DNA from: Streptantibioticus rubrisoli
Lineage (GTDB): Bacteria > Actinomycetota > Actinomycetes > Streptomycetales > Streptomycetaceae
Length of the DNA stretch: 64,000 nucleotides
NCBI RefSeq assembly: GCF_024436055.1
Contig: NZ_JANFNH010000004.1
Coordinates: forward strand, 124,001-188,000
Direction of reading: 5' to 3'
Below the pieces are notes generated by a model, which saw nothing but the letters and a program-made list of their open reading frames with translations, was not told the origin of the DNA and did not search any database. A program made the translations under genes and the position numbers. Shown here one piece after another: positions 51,444 to 60,215 of the stretch (position 1 is its first letter; each line of letters begins with the position of its first letter).

Positions 51444-52481
51444 TCAGGGCAGGTAGCTGTCGCTGAAGGCCTGGTCAGTCGAGACCGGGTGGCTCAGCAG
51501 TCCCTGCTGCTTCATGAACTCGGCCATCCGGGCCCATGTCGCGGGATCGTTGTATCCGAGCTTCCCACTCCCGGTGCGTACCAGCGGAATGGTCGCCTTC
51601 AACACGCTCAAGGCCGCAGCCTGTTGCTCGGGATCCTGTAGGTCCGGCACGTACTTCTCGCTGAGTTGAACGGCTTCCTGCGGGTTGTCGATGGTCTCCT
51701 GGACACCGCGCATGGTGGCTGCCAGGAACTTCTTGATCTGTGCGCCGCGGTTCTGCAACGTGGTTCGCGTCGCACCGAGCCCGGAGCCGACGAGCGGCGG
51801 CTGTTGGCCGCCGTCGGTCGCCGTGACAGCACGGACCGGGATGTGCGCCTGGTCGAACTGGACCGCGTCGTTGTTGACGAAGCCCATCACGCCGTCCACC
51901 TTCTTGCCCGCCAGAGCGGCCTGTTGGGTGAACCCGATGTACTTCACCTTGACGTCCTTGGTGCTCAGATTGGCCGACCGCAGCAGCGCGAGCAGCCCGA
52001 AGTACGTCTCACCGTAGGGACCCGGGGTGCCCAGGACGTGGCCGCGCAGGTCATTGGCGGAGTGGATGGCGGAGTCCGTGGGAACGAGGAGGGCGACGGG
52101 GTACTTCTGGTAGAGGGTGGCGACATCCACGATCGGCTTGGACTGCGCCTGGGCCTGCATCATCTCGTCGCCGCCCGCGTAGACCACGTCCTCACGGCCG
52201 GAGTTGAGCGCGCCGAAGAGGTCCTCCGAGGCACTGTGGTGGCGCAGGTCCACCTTCAGCCCGGCTTGCTGGTAGTAGCCCTTCTCCTCCGCCACGTAGA
52301 ACGGGGCGAACTGGATGTTGGGGATGTAGGTGAGCCCGACCGTCAACTGCTGGCTGTTCTTGCCGCCCGAACCGCCTGCGGTCGGGTCCTTGGCGCATCC
52401 GGTCAGTGCTGAACCGGCGAGCAGCGCGGCAACCGCCAGTCCCGTGATGGCGCGCAGTCTTCGCGAACCGTTGCGTAGCAT
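51444..52481 (-). CDS. NMT1/THI5-like substrate-binding lipoprotein
   Basis: This 345-residue lipoprotein has a signal with lipobox AGSALTGC and an NMT1-type periplasmic-binding fold (LTVGLTYIPNIQFAPFYVAEEK, EDLFGALNSGREDVVYAGGDEMMQA, LRGHVLGTPGPYGETYFGLL). Relatives bind HMP thiamine precursors, taurine or riboflavin. Its position next to ribB and a permease suggests a RibXY-like riboflavin or precursor importer; this is inferred. ATG 52481 is used; GTG 52520 is upstream. Confidence 0.82.
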   Translation of the reverse strand: MLRNGSRRLRAITGLAVAALLAGSALTGCAKDPTAGGSGGKNSQQLTVGLTYIPNIQFAPFYVAEEKGYYQQAGLKVDLRHHSASEDLFGALNSGREDVVYAGGDEMMQAQAQSKPIVDVATLYQKYPVALLVPTDSAIHSANDLRGHVLGTPGPYGETYFGLLALLRSANLSTKDVKVKYIGFTQQAALAGKKVDGVMGFVNNDAVQFDQAHIPVRAVTATDGGQQPPLVGSGLGATRTTLQNRGAQIKKFLAATMRGVQETIDNPQEAVQLSEKYVPDLQDPEQQAAALSVLKATIPLVRTGSGKLGYNDPATWARMAEFMKQQGLLSHPVSTDQAFSDSYLP

Positions 52482-52543
52482 CTTCGTAATCCGTTTCGTT
52501 GACTTCTTCGGCTTCGGCACGCCGGGTGTCCGACGGGCATCGG

Positions 52544-53347
52544 CTAACGCTGTGCGCGCTCCTCCATCAGGCGCATCAGCCCGTACGCGCAGACGGCCAG
52601 CAGGGCGAGCGTGAACAGCGTGACGAACAGCCCGACGGAATCCGCCTCGTTGCGCTGCACGGCGAGCAACTGCCCCAACCCGTCCCCGCCCATGACGAAT
52701 TCACCGACGACGGCACCGGTGATCGACAGGGTGAATCCGGCTCGGACACCGGTCAGGATGCTGGGCAGGGCGAGCGGGATCTCGATGTAGCGGATCATGC
52801 CCCACCGGGTGACACCGTCGACCCGCGCGGCGTTCAGCACGTCCACGTCCAGCGACCGCAACCCCAGAACGGTGTTGACCAGCATCGGGAAGAAGACCAG
52901 CAGGGCGCACAGGACGGCGATGGGCAGCAGGCCGTAGCCGAGCCACAGGGCCAGCAGCGGCGCGAGCGCCACGGCGGGCACCGCCTGGGAGGCGGCGATG
53001 TAGGGCTGGAGGGCTCTGGCCGCCCATTCGCCGCGGGCCACGAAGTACCCGACGGGCAGTGCGACCGCGATGCCGAGGCCGCTGCCCGCCGCACTCTCCA
53101 GCACCGTCTGCCAGGTGTAGTCGAGCAGCGAACCGTGCCACAGCGCGTTGCCGAAGGCCTTCACCACGGAGCCGGGGGGCGGCAGGAAGAAGGCCGAGAC
53201 GGCACCGGTGCTGGACGCGACCTCCCAGGCCAACAGGAGGAACGCGCCCAACACGGTGGGCGGTAGCAGTGCCTTGAGCCGCCGGGTCAGCCCACCCGCC
53301 GGTGCGGCTCGCGGGGACGTTGCGCGGGGCAGGGGCTCGGCGGTCAT
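52544..53347 (-). CDS. ABC transporter permease (SsuC/RibX type)
   Basis: This 267-residue permease has about six membrane helices and the BPD-transport EAA loop near LRSLDVDVLNAARVDGVTRW. ILTGVRAGFTLSITGAVVGEFVMG is typical of nitrate/taurine/thiamine-precursor uptake systems. It lies 62 bases upstream of the binding-protein gene on the same strand. No ATPase is encoded nearby, so it must borrow one or be non-functional. The ATG at 53347 overlaps the oxidoreductase stop by four bases. Confidence 0.86.
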   Translation of the reverse strand: MTAEPLPRATSPRAAPAGGLTRRLKALLPPTVLGAFLLLAWEVASSTGAVSAFFLPPPGSVVKAFGNALWHGSLLDYTWQTVLESAAGSGLGIAVALPVGYFVARGEWAARALQPYIAASQAVPAVALAPLLALWLGYGLLPIAVLCALLVFFPMLVNTVLGLRSLDVDVLNAARVDGVTRWGMIRYIEIPLALPSILTGVRAGFTLSITGAVVGEFVMGGDGLGQLLAVQRNEADSVGLFVTLFTLALLAVCAYGLMRLMEERAQR

Positions 53348-54150
53348 CCGGAGCCCAGCGACTCTCGCAGGTCCACCAGTCGGCGCACCGGCGCCAGCTC
53401 ATAGGGCGCTGGCAGGGACAGGATGATGTGCGTGGCGCCAGCCGCGGCGAATGACGGCAACTGGTCGAGTTGCGGAACGTCGATCATCACGGTCCGCTCC
53501 ACCGCGCCGGGGTCACGCCCCACGCGCTCGCACCAGTCGTCCAGCAGGCCGCTGCGGTGGCGGAACTCGGCCACCGGGTCCGGGGAGTTCCAGCCGTACC
53601 AGTTCCAGATGTCGGCGTGCCGGGCCACCACACTCAGCGTGCGCTTCTCACCACCGCCGCCGATCAGCAGCGGCAGCGGGCCGCGCGGTGGCGGGTTGAG
53701 TCGTGCCAGCCGGTCGCGTACCGCGGTGACCGCCTCTTCGAACGCGTCGAGGCGGCCTGTGGCGGACGGGAACGGGAAGCCGTACTCACGGTGCTCCGCC
53801 TCGAACCAGCCGGCCCCGAGGCCGAGCACCAGCCGACCGCCGCTGAGCCGGTCGACGGTACGGGCCATGTCGGCGAGCAGATGGGGATTGCGGAAGGCGG
53901 TGCAGGATACGAGCGGCCCGATCAGGGCGTGCTCGGTCTCCACCGCCATGGCGGCCAGCAGCGACCAGCATTCGAAGTGCGGCCCCTGCGGGTCGCCGTG
54001 GTGGGGGAGGAAGTGGTCCCAGGTCCATAGCGAATCGACGCCGACGGTATCGACCGCGCGCCAGGCGTCGCGCAGCTCGTCGAGTTCGCAGTGCTGGGGA
54101 TGGAGTTGGACGCCGACGCGCAGACGGCGACGGGAGTGCGGTACGGGCAT
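53344..54150 (-). CDS. Luciferase-like (LLM) flavin/F420-dependent oxidoreductase
   Basis: This 268-residue TIM-barrel protein has segments SLWTWDHFLPHHGDPQGPHFE, GPLVSCTAFRNPHLLADMARTVDRLSGGR (reported in two parts) and LVLGLGAGWFEAEHREYGFPF, plus LPLLIGGGGEKRTL. These fit the LLM family, whose members use F420 or FMN. The reaction is unknown. It overlaps the permease start and is the first gene of a unit with the transporter genes. Flavin use would fit the riboflavin genes nearby. Confidence 0.87.
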   Translation of the reverse strand: MPVPHSRRRLRVGVQLHPQHCELDELRDAWRAVDTVGVDSLWTWDHFLPHHGDPQGPHFECWSLLAAMAVETEHALIGPLVSCTAFRNPHLLADMARTVDRLSGGRLVLGLGAGWFEAEHREYGFPFPSATGRLDAFEEAVTAVRDRLARLNPPPRGPLPLLIGGGGEKRTLSVVARHADIWNWYGWNSPDPVAEFRHRSGLLDDWCERVGRDPGAVERTVMIDVPQLDQLPSFAAAGATHIILSLPAPYELAPVRRLVDLRESLGSG

Positions 54151-54210
54151 GGACGCGAATCTCCTGAATGAGCAGCCGGGGCGGGGCGGAGGGAGGAGCG
54201 GGGTGCGAAC

Positions 54211-55230
54211 TCAGTGAGCGCCCACGTATACCCGGAAGGCCTGGCCGCCGCACACCTCTTCCAGTGCCTGGTGGGCGTCCGCCAGCGGGTAGCGTCCGCT
54301 GACCAGTTGGTCGAGCTGGTTCGCCAGCGCTTTGCCGCGCAGGAGTTGGGCCGCGACGCGCCAGTCCTCGGGTTCCTGGCTGTAGGAGCCGGTGATGGTG
54401 AGCTGACGGCGGTGGATCTCGTATCCGGGAAGCGTCGCGGGCAGCGCGTCGGGTGAACCACCGAAGAGCACGATCCGGCCGCCGTCCGCGACGGCGCTCA
54501 GCGCAGTGGTGATGGCGGCGCTTGAGGCGATGGTGACGAAAACCGTGTCGGCACGCGGTAGTTCCTTCACCGCCTCGGGGGCGACGGCCCCGCTGGCGCC
54601 CGCTGCCCGGGCCAGCTCCCGGCGGCGCTCGTCGGTTTCCACCACGGCCACCGAACGCGCCTGGAGGTGGAGTGCCAGGGCGAGGTGGAGCCGCCCCATG
54701 TATCCGGCACCGATGATGGTGACCCGGTCGCCGGTGCGGAACGCCGCACGGCGCAGTGAGTGGACGACGCACGCCAGCGGCTCCGCCATCGCGGCGTGCA
54801 CCGGGGAGGCGTCCCCGACCGGCCATACCTGCGAGGCTGGCACGCGTACGTACTCGGCCAGTCCGGCCCCCATGGTGATGGTCCCGTCCGGGAGGCTGCC
54901 GCCCTGCGGAGACTCGCAGACGGCGCTGTCACCACGGCGGCAGCTGCGACAGGCGCCACAGCGGGTGAGCAGGTCGGCGGTGACCAAGTCCCCGACCTCG
55001 GGGGCGTCTTCGAGTGCGGCGGCGTGCTCACCGACGCGTTCGACCCGGCCGGAGACCTCGTGTCCGGCCGCTACCGGATAGACCGGCATGGCACCGGCGA
55101 AGAGCTTGGCCTCCATCGTGCACAGCCCACAGGCCTCGACGCGGATGAGCACGTCGTCGTCTCCGCACGGGGGAACAGGGGTGTCTCGCAACTCGACCTC
55201 TCCGGGAGAGGTGACAACCGCTATTCGCAT
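54211..55230 (-). CDS. Zinc-binding alcohol dehydrogenase family protein
   Basis: This 339-residue medium-chain dehydrogenase has catalytic zinc ligands in CGLCTMEAK (Cys), GHEVSG (His) and the structural zinc set CGACRSCRRGDSAVC. The NAD(P) Rossmann motif reads VTIIGAGYMGRLHLALALHL, followed by RSVAVVETDERRREL. It likely oxidises or reduces an alcohol or polyol intermediate. ATG 55230 follows GAAGGAATC; five codons of an upstream ATG are possible. It lies 60 bases before the LLM gene on the same strand. Confidence 0.9.
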   Translation of the reverse strand: MRIAVVTSPGEVELRDTPVPPCGDDDVLIRVEACGLCTMEAKLFAGAMPVYPVAAGHEVSGRVERVGEHAAALEDAPEVGDLVTADLLTRCGACRSCRRGDSAVCESPQGGSLPDGTITMGAGLAEYVRVPASQVWPVGDASPVHAAMAEPLACVVHSLRRAAFRTGDRVTIIGAGYMGRLHLALALHLQARSVAVVETDERRRELARAAGASGAVAPEAVKELPRADTVFVTIASSAAITTALSAVADGGRIVLFGGSPDALPATLPGYEIHRRQLTITGSYSQEPEDWRVAAQLLRGKALANQLDQLVSGRYPLADAHQALEEVCGGQAFRVYVGAH

Positions 55231-55491
55231 TGACGATTCCTTCACAGCTTCGGCAGTCGGACAGCGGTCGCAGCAACCGGCGGCGTTAACAGAAGGGCCG
55301 TGCGCACTGAAGTTCCCCCTTGTTGTCGTATCAGCTCAACTCCACTGGCCACCAGCGGAGTTGGTATTCGGTGCGGCTGGTGAATCGGCGTTGCGCGAAG
55401 TACGTCCTGCAACGTAAACCACTGCTCGTAGCCGCGCAATGAGGAAAAGTGGTGACGCCAGGTAAGTGGAATTCTTAATTCCGGAATCGGT

Positions 55492-56787
55492 TCAGCGGGG
55501 CCCTTCCGGGCTTTGGAAGTCGGGGACCGACCGGGCCACGGCGGGCGCCTCGGCCGACTCCAGCCGAGCTGAACGTACCATCAGGCACGCGGCGGCCGTG
55601 GCCGTCGCGGAGGCAGCCAGCAGCGACCAGGTCCAGCCGGGCGAGGTGTGGGTGAGCAAGGCGACACCGACAGCGGGTCCCGCCGTCGAGCCCACGTTGG
55701 AGGCCAGCGAGGTGATCGCGGAGGCGCGGCCGAGCAGATGGCGGGGTACGGCCTTCATCAGCAGTGGGTAGAACGAACAGGCGTAGGCGGTCTCCCCCGC
55801 CGCGAAGAGCGCCGCGAAGACGGCCAGTGCCGCCGCCAGGGCCGTCCCGCTCAGCAGCACCGAGAGCGCCCCGCAGCAGTAGGCCGCCACCCAGCACGAC
55901 GGGGCGAGCAGCAGCGCTGTGGCCTGTGGCCACCGCCTCAGCCGGGGCACCAGCAGGCGTTGCAGCACCACCACCGCCACCGTGTTGACCACCACGATCC
56001 CGCTGAGGAGGTACAGGCTTCCGGGAGCGGACCGGCGCACCAGCAACGGCACCGAACTCTCGAACTGGGCGTAGCCGAAGAGCATGGCTCCGCACTGCAC
56101 GGCCGCCATGCCGAGCACCGCCCGCGAACCCAGGACGGCAAGGTAGCCGGAGGCTGCCGGGGCGGGCGCCGCGGGTGCCCCGGGCGTCGCAGGCACCCTG
56201 GACGCTGGGGGCGCGTTGGGTGGCAAGTCGCCTTCCGCCGCGCGCCGTTGGCCCGTGCGCAGCAGCGTCAGCGCCAACGGGACGAACGTCAGGGCGTCCA
56301 GCACGTACAGCAGCCGGTATCCGTGGACGCCGTGTCCCCCGGCGACGAAGAGGGCACCCGCGCCAGCTCCGAGTCCGGCCCCGACGTTCATCGCCGTGTA
56401 GCGCAGTGAGAACGCCCTCTGCCGCTCGCTCTCCACTGTCACGGCCCCGATGGTCGGCGCCAACGCGGGGTAGAAGAGGGCGTTCCCGGCCCCCACCAGG
56501 GCGGCGCAGACCAGCACCACGGCCCAACCGTCCGCAGCGGCCAGCAACAGGTAGCCGCTCGCCGTGAGCAGCACGCCCGTCGCCGCAGCCGCTCCGGGGC
56601 GCCGCAGATCCGCCAACCGGCCCCCGAGCGGGGTGAGGACGAAGCTGGTCAGGGCGATGGCGCCGAAGTACCGCCCGGCCCAGGGGAGTCCCAGCCCGAG
56701 CTGTTCGGAGACGTACACCGCGGTGAGGGGGAGCACGGCTCCGTTGCCGAAGCTGGATAATCCGAAAGACACGAGCAGGACGCGCAC
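55492..56787 (-). CDS. MFS exporter
   Basis: This 431-residue, 12-helix major facilitator protein starts with the GTG at 56787 (AGGAGGAG upstream). The first-loop motif is GGRLADLRRPGAAAATG, with RYTAMNVGAGLGAGAGA in helix 5. A long polar loop (about residues 180-220) separates the halves. It resembles drug exporters and probably exports or gives resistance to the cluster product. A short hairpin (GGAATT-CTT-AATTCC, 55468-55482) lies just past the stop. Confidence 0.88.
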   Translation of the reverse strand: MRVLLVSFGLSSFGNGAVLPLTAVYVSEQLGLGLPWAGRYFGAIALTSFVLTPLGGRLADLRRPGAAAATGVLLTASGYLLLAAADGWAVVLVCAALVGAGNALFYPALAPTIGAVTVESERQRAFSLRYTAMNVGAGLGAGAGALFVAGGHGVHGYRLLYVLDALTFVPLALTLLRTGQRRAAEGDLPPNAPPASRVPATPGAPAAPAPAASGYLAVLGSRAVLGMAAVQCGAMLFGYAQFESSVPLLVRRSAPGSLYLLSGIVVVNTVAVVVLQRLLVPRLRRWPQATALLLAPSCWVAAYCCGALSVLLSGTALAAALAVFAALFAAGETAYACSFYPLLMKAVPRHLLGRASAITSLASNVGSTAGPAVGVALLTHTSPGWTWSLLAASATATAAACLMVRSARLESAEAPAVARSVPDFQSPEGPR

Positions 56788-56970
56788 ACGCTCCTCCTGA
56801 GCAGACGACGGCCAGCGGCGTGACTGGACGTCTGAACACGTCGTACCGGGCTAGGCTTGGGGCCAAGCTTCGCACACCCGTCTGCCGGCCAGTCGGCGCC
56901 CGGCCGACCAGCACGGTGCCGACGGTGCCGACCAACACAGTGATGTCGGCCAGCGAGGAGGGGGAGGGCC

Positions 56971-58119
56971 ATGGGTGTCTCGGCGACCCCGGACCTGGCG
57001 ATCCGCCGGGTTTCCGGTGTGAGATCACTGGATGACGCGCAATGGCGCCGGTTGGCGTTAGCCGACAGGGACTTCTACGCCAGCCCGAAGTGGCTGGCCG
57101 CGCAGGAGGAGTTCAGCGGCCGACCGCAGCACATGCTGGTCGCCGTCGAGAACGACGAAGTGGTGGCCGTGATGCCGTACTCGGCTCCTGACCACGAGTT
57201 CAACCAGTACTACGAGCCCCGCGCGCTGTGGGGTGACGGCGCCCCGGCGGCGAGCGGCCTGCTCCACCTCGGTGTCGGCCGGGGCTACTACAACCGCGTG
57301 CTGATGACCGGCGCCCAGGGCGGGGAGCGTACCGCCGTGACGGTCGCGCTCGCGGCCGAGTCGGACCGGCTGGCGCGGGAGACCGGCCGGTCAGTGGTGG
57401 CCCAGTACCTCCGCGAGGAGGAGGTCGACGAGGTCGTCACGCTGCTCGGTGGCGGGGCGGTGACCGTGGTGCCGGTAGCGCTCAACGCGGTGATCAGGTT
57501 GACCGGTGGGAACTTCGACGACTACCTCAACGGATTCGGGGCCCGTAAGTCCCGGCGCGGGCAGATAAGACATGAGCGCCGCGTGTTCGCCGAGGCCGGA
57601 TACCAGCTGGGGCAGGAGTCGTTATGGGACTGCCATCGCGAACTGGCGCCGCTGGCGGTGCAGTTGCAGCACCGACACGGGCAGAGCGCCTCGGTGGAGG
57701 CGACCGAGCGGCTGCTGGCGTCCCAGGCGAACCACCTTGACGGCGTGGTCTTCACCTGTCGGCTCGGCCGGAATCTGGTGGCCTTCGCGCTGGCCTACCC
57801 ATGGCATGACGCGCTCTACGTGCGCATGGCGGGGTTCGACTACCCGCGGCTGGTGGGCGCCTTCGAATACTTCAACCTCACCACGTATCTGCCGATCGAC
57901 TACGCCTACCGCAACGGACTGCGCGAGATCCACCTCGGCATGGAGAGCTACCGTGGCAAGCTGCTGCGGCGCGCCGAACTCGAACCGCTGGTGACCGTCT
58001 TCGCGGCGGGGTCGGTCCCGGACCCGGACCGGTTGCGCGCCATGGCGTGGCAGCGCGTGCGTACGTGGGAGGACCAAGTCCCGGACCCGGCGGGCCTGTT
58101 CCGGCCGCGAGGAGGCTGA
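56971..58119 (+). CDS. FemAB/GNAT-like acyltransferase (Acetyltransf_6 type)
   Basis: This 382-residue protein has the two-domain GNAT layout of peptidoglycan-bridge FemAB-like and BioF2-like transferases: SGRPQHMLVAVENDEVVAVM in the first half, NGFGARKSRRGQIRHERRVF around residue 190, GVVFTCRLGRNLVAFALAYP, and LTTYLPIDYAYRNGLREIHLG near the end. Such proteins often form amide bonds using acyl donors or aminoacyl-tRNA. The stop is six bases before the ATP-grasp TTG start, so the two enzymes probably act on one substrate. Confidence 0.82.
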   Translation: MGVSATPDLAIRRVSGVRSLDDAQWRRLALADRDFYASPKWLAAQEEFSGRPQHMLVAVENDEVVAVMPYSAPDHEFNQYYEPRALWGDGAPAASGLLHLGVGRGYYNRVLMTGAQGGERTAVTVALAAESDRLARETGRSVVAQYLREEEVDEVVTLLGGGAVTVVPVALNAVIRLTGGNFDDYLNGFGARKSRRGQIRHERRVFAEAGYQLGQESLWDCHRELAPLAVQLQHRHGQSASVEATERLLASQANHLDGVVFTCRLGRNLVAFALAYPWHDALYVRMAGFDYPRLVGAFEYFNLTTYLPIDYAYRNGLREIHLGMESYRGKLLRRAELEPLVTVFAAGSVPDPDRLRAMAWQRVRTWEDQVPDPAGLFRPRGG

Positions 58120-58124
58120 TCACC

Positions 58125-59345
58125 TTGGCGAACGGCGCCAGACTGCTGGTGCTCGGGGCGGGGAACCAGCGCGAGCGGTCCTTCCACCGCTGGGCCGCCG
58201 ACGGGCTACGGGTGACCCTCGTGGACGGCTTCTCCCACTCGCGCTACGACCACGTGGTGGAGCGCGCGGTTCCGTGGGACGTCCGCGACAGCGCGGTACC
58301 GGACCTGGACGCTCTGGCCGCGCTCGCCGCTGAACACCAGGGGGTCACCACACTCTCCGACGACTGCCAGATCACCACCGCGCTCGTCGCGGAACGGCTG
58401 GGGTGGCCGTCCGCCGGGGTGCCAGCCGCACGGCTGGCCCGGGACAAGAGCAGGCAACGCCTGGTCGCGGCCGAGCACGGACTGCCGACCGTGGCACACC
58501 ACGCGGCCGGCGACCCGCGCGCGGTGGCCGAATTCGTCGAGGGGCGCGGGGGCCCCTGCGTGGTCAAGCCAGTGGGCGCGGGCGGCTCCGCGTCGGTGGC
58601 CAAAGTGGTGGGCGGCGAGCAGGCGCTCGTCGCGTGCGAGGTGATGCTCCAGCGCGGCCACCGGCTCTTCCTGGCCGAGGACTTCCTCATCGGGCCCGAG
58701 ATCAGCTACGAGGGCGTGGTACGTGCCGGACGTCTGGTGCGGGCCTCGGTCACGGAGAAGGAAGTGGTGTCGGACGGCTGCTTCCTGGAGCGCCAGCACC
58801 TGGTCACCGCCCCCGGACCGCTGGACGAGCCGGAAGCACATCGCGGCGTCCACGCCCTGGCCGGTGGCCTGGTCCGTGCCTTCGGTGTTGCCGACGCCGT
58901 CATCCACCTGGAAGCCAAACTCACCGGCCAGGGACCCGTTCCGGTGGAGATGGCGGTGCGCCCGGCCGGGGACTGCATCCCCGAACTGGTCGAACGCACC
59001 CACGGCCGGGACCTCTACGGCCACTTGGCCGCGTTGGCGCTGGGCCGACCGGCGCCGCCCGACCTGCCGACCGACGCGGACGCCTCGGTCGCGGGGGTGC
59101 GCTTCTGCGTCGGCCGGGGCCGGGTCACCGGTTACGCCCGGCCCGCCGATGTCCTGCGAGGTCTGGAGACGGTACGCATCGCGGTGCAGTCCGGCCAGGT
59201 GGGGCGGTGGTACGGCGAGCCAGCGGGCAACTGGGACAGGGTCGGCTATGTGCTGGGGTGGGGTGCGGACCGTTCGATTGTGGAGAAGGAGTTGGCGATC
59301 GCCTGCGACCGCCAACTCTCCCTTGCCGGGCTGTCAGATGGATGA
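58125..59345 (+). CDS. ATP-grasp ligase (first)
   Basis: This 406-residue ATP-grasp enzyme has an N-terminal Rossmann-like domain (ARLLVLGAGNQRERSFHRWA), a central ATP-binding region (CVVKPVGAGGSASVAKV, RLFLAEDFLIGPEISYEGVV) and the metal-ligand region PVPVEMAVRPAGDCIPELV. Such enzymes join a carboxylate to an amine or thiol via an acyl phosphate. The start is TTG at 58125, chosen because GGAGG lies nine bases upstream; no ATG or GTG fits as well. It is translationally linked to the FemAB-like gene. Confidence 0.88.
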   Translation: MANGARLLVLGAGNQRERSFHRWAADGLRVTLVDGFSHSRYDHVVERAVPWDVRDSAVPDLDALAALAAEHQGVTTLSDDCQITTALVAERLGWPSAGVPAARLARDKSRQRLVAAEHGLPTVAHHAAGDPRAVAEFVEGRGGPCVVKPVGAGGSASVAKVVGGEQALVACEVMLQRGHRLFLAEDFLIGPEISYEGVVRAGRLVRASVTEKEVVSDGCFLERQHLVTAPGPLDEPEAHRGVHALAGGLVRAFGVADAVIHLEAKLTGQGPVPVEMAVRPAGDCIPELVERTHGRDLYGHLAALALGRPAPPDLPTDADASVAGVRFCVGRGRVTGYARPADVLRGLETVRIAVQSGQVGRWYGEPAGNWDRVGYVLGWGADRSIVEKELAIACDRQLSLAGLSDG

Positions 59346-59377
59346 ACGACCCGGCCCGGACCTTCCGTTGCCTGCCC

Positions 59378-60193
59378 CTACGCGCGCAGCACCATGAACG
59401 TGCTCGCATGCACCAACTCGACTTCCGCGCCGACACCGCCGAGCGCCTCGGTGAGCGTCGCGACCGCCTCGTGTTCTTCCGGCCGGTCCGTCGACCAGGG
59501 CCCGCCGCTCGCCACCCACCATGTCGCATAGGCGGGTGCGGACATGGTGTGGTGGCGTTCCACGAGGAAGACGTCCTCCACGCTGAAGCCGCTGGCACCG
59601 GCCAGTTCGGCCACCTGCGCGTCGGTCGTCCGCCGCCGGTTGAAGTCAGCGCGGTCACCAGGGGGCAGCACCGCGCGCGTCGCCTCCTCGATCCTGCGGT
59701 CGAACGCGTCAGCCGCGGCCGTCCGTCCGGCCATGGCGGCGCAGAGCACGCCCCCGGGCGCCAGGAGACGGCGGATGCGGGTGAAGCAGCGGGAGTACTC
59801 GGGGTAGAGCCAGTGCAGGGCGGCGTTGCTGAACACCGCGTCGTAGCGGCCTTCTACCGCACCGGCCGGGGACCCCGCGTCGCGGTCGTGGCCGTCGGCG
59901 CCGCCTTCGTCAAGGAAGGAGCCGAGTCTGAACTCCACCCGGTCCTGCGGCAGGCCCCGGTCGCGGGCGCGTCGCAACATCTCCGCGGAGACGTCCAGGG
60001 CGGTGATCCGGGCCTGCGGAAGGACGCCTAGCAGTTCCTCGGTCAACGCGCCGGTCCCACAGCCGAGTTCGTAGGCGCGGCGTACCGTGTCAGGGCGCGG
60101 GTGGAGCCGTGCCACCATGCTCGCGTTGCGCTGCTGCAGCCGCGTGGTGGCCTTGTCGTACGCCTCCGGGGTGTGCCAGCGGTGGTCGGTCAT
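59378..60193 (-). CDS. Class I SAM-dependent methyltransferase
   Basis: This 271-residue methyltransferase resembles trans-aconitate methyltransferase. It has the SAM motif I AYELGCGTGALTEELLG, motif II-like ITALDVSAEMLRRARD and the catalytic-region phrase AVFSNAALHWLYPEYSRCF. The substrate is unknown; O- or N-methylation of a cluster intermediate is likely. It is last of a four-gene minus-strand unit headed by ribA, 22 bases after the DUF849 gene. Confidence 0.9.
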   Translation of the reverse strand: MTDHRWHTPEAYDKATTRLQQRNASMVARLHPRPDTVRRAYELGCGTGALTEELLGVLPQARITALDVSAEMLRRARDRGLPQDRVEFRLGSFLDEGGADGHDRDAGSPAGAVEGRYDAVFSNAALHWLYPEYSRCFTRIRRLLAPGGVLCAAMAGRTAAADAFDRRIEEATRAVLPPGDRADFNRRRTTDAQVAELAGASGFSVEDVFLVERHHTMSAPAYATWWVASGGPWSTDRPEEHEAVATLTEALGGVGAEVELVHASTFMVLRA

Positions 60194-60215
60194 GGCGGGC
60201 GTCCAGCCTGACCCG

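Noticed and set aside
51444-53347. Firm assignment of the transporter pair as riboflavin importer RibXY
   Set aside because: The family also covers thiamine-precursor, taurine and nitrate systems, there is no ATPase, and it is not under the riboswitch. It is kept only as a possibility.
58403-60031. 542-residue plus-strand frame over the ATP-grasp and methyltransferase genes
   Set aside because: It is Arg/Gly/Ala-rich, without motifs, and conflicts with two well-supported genes.
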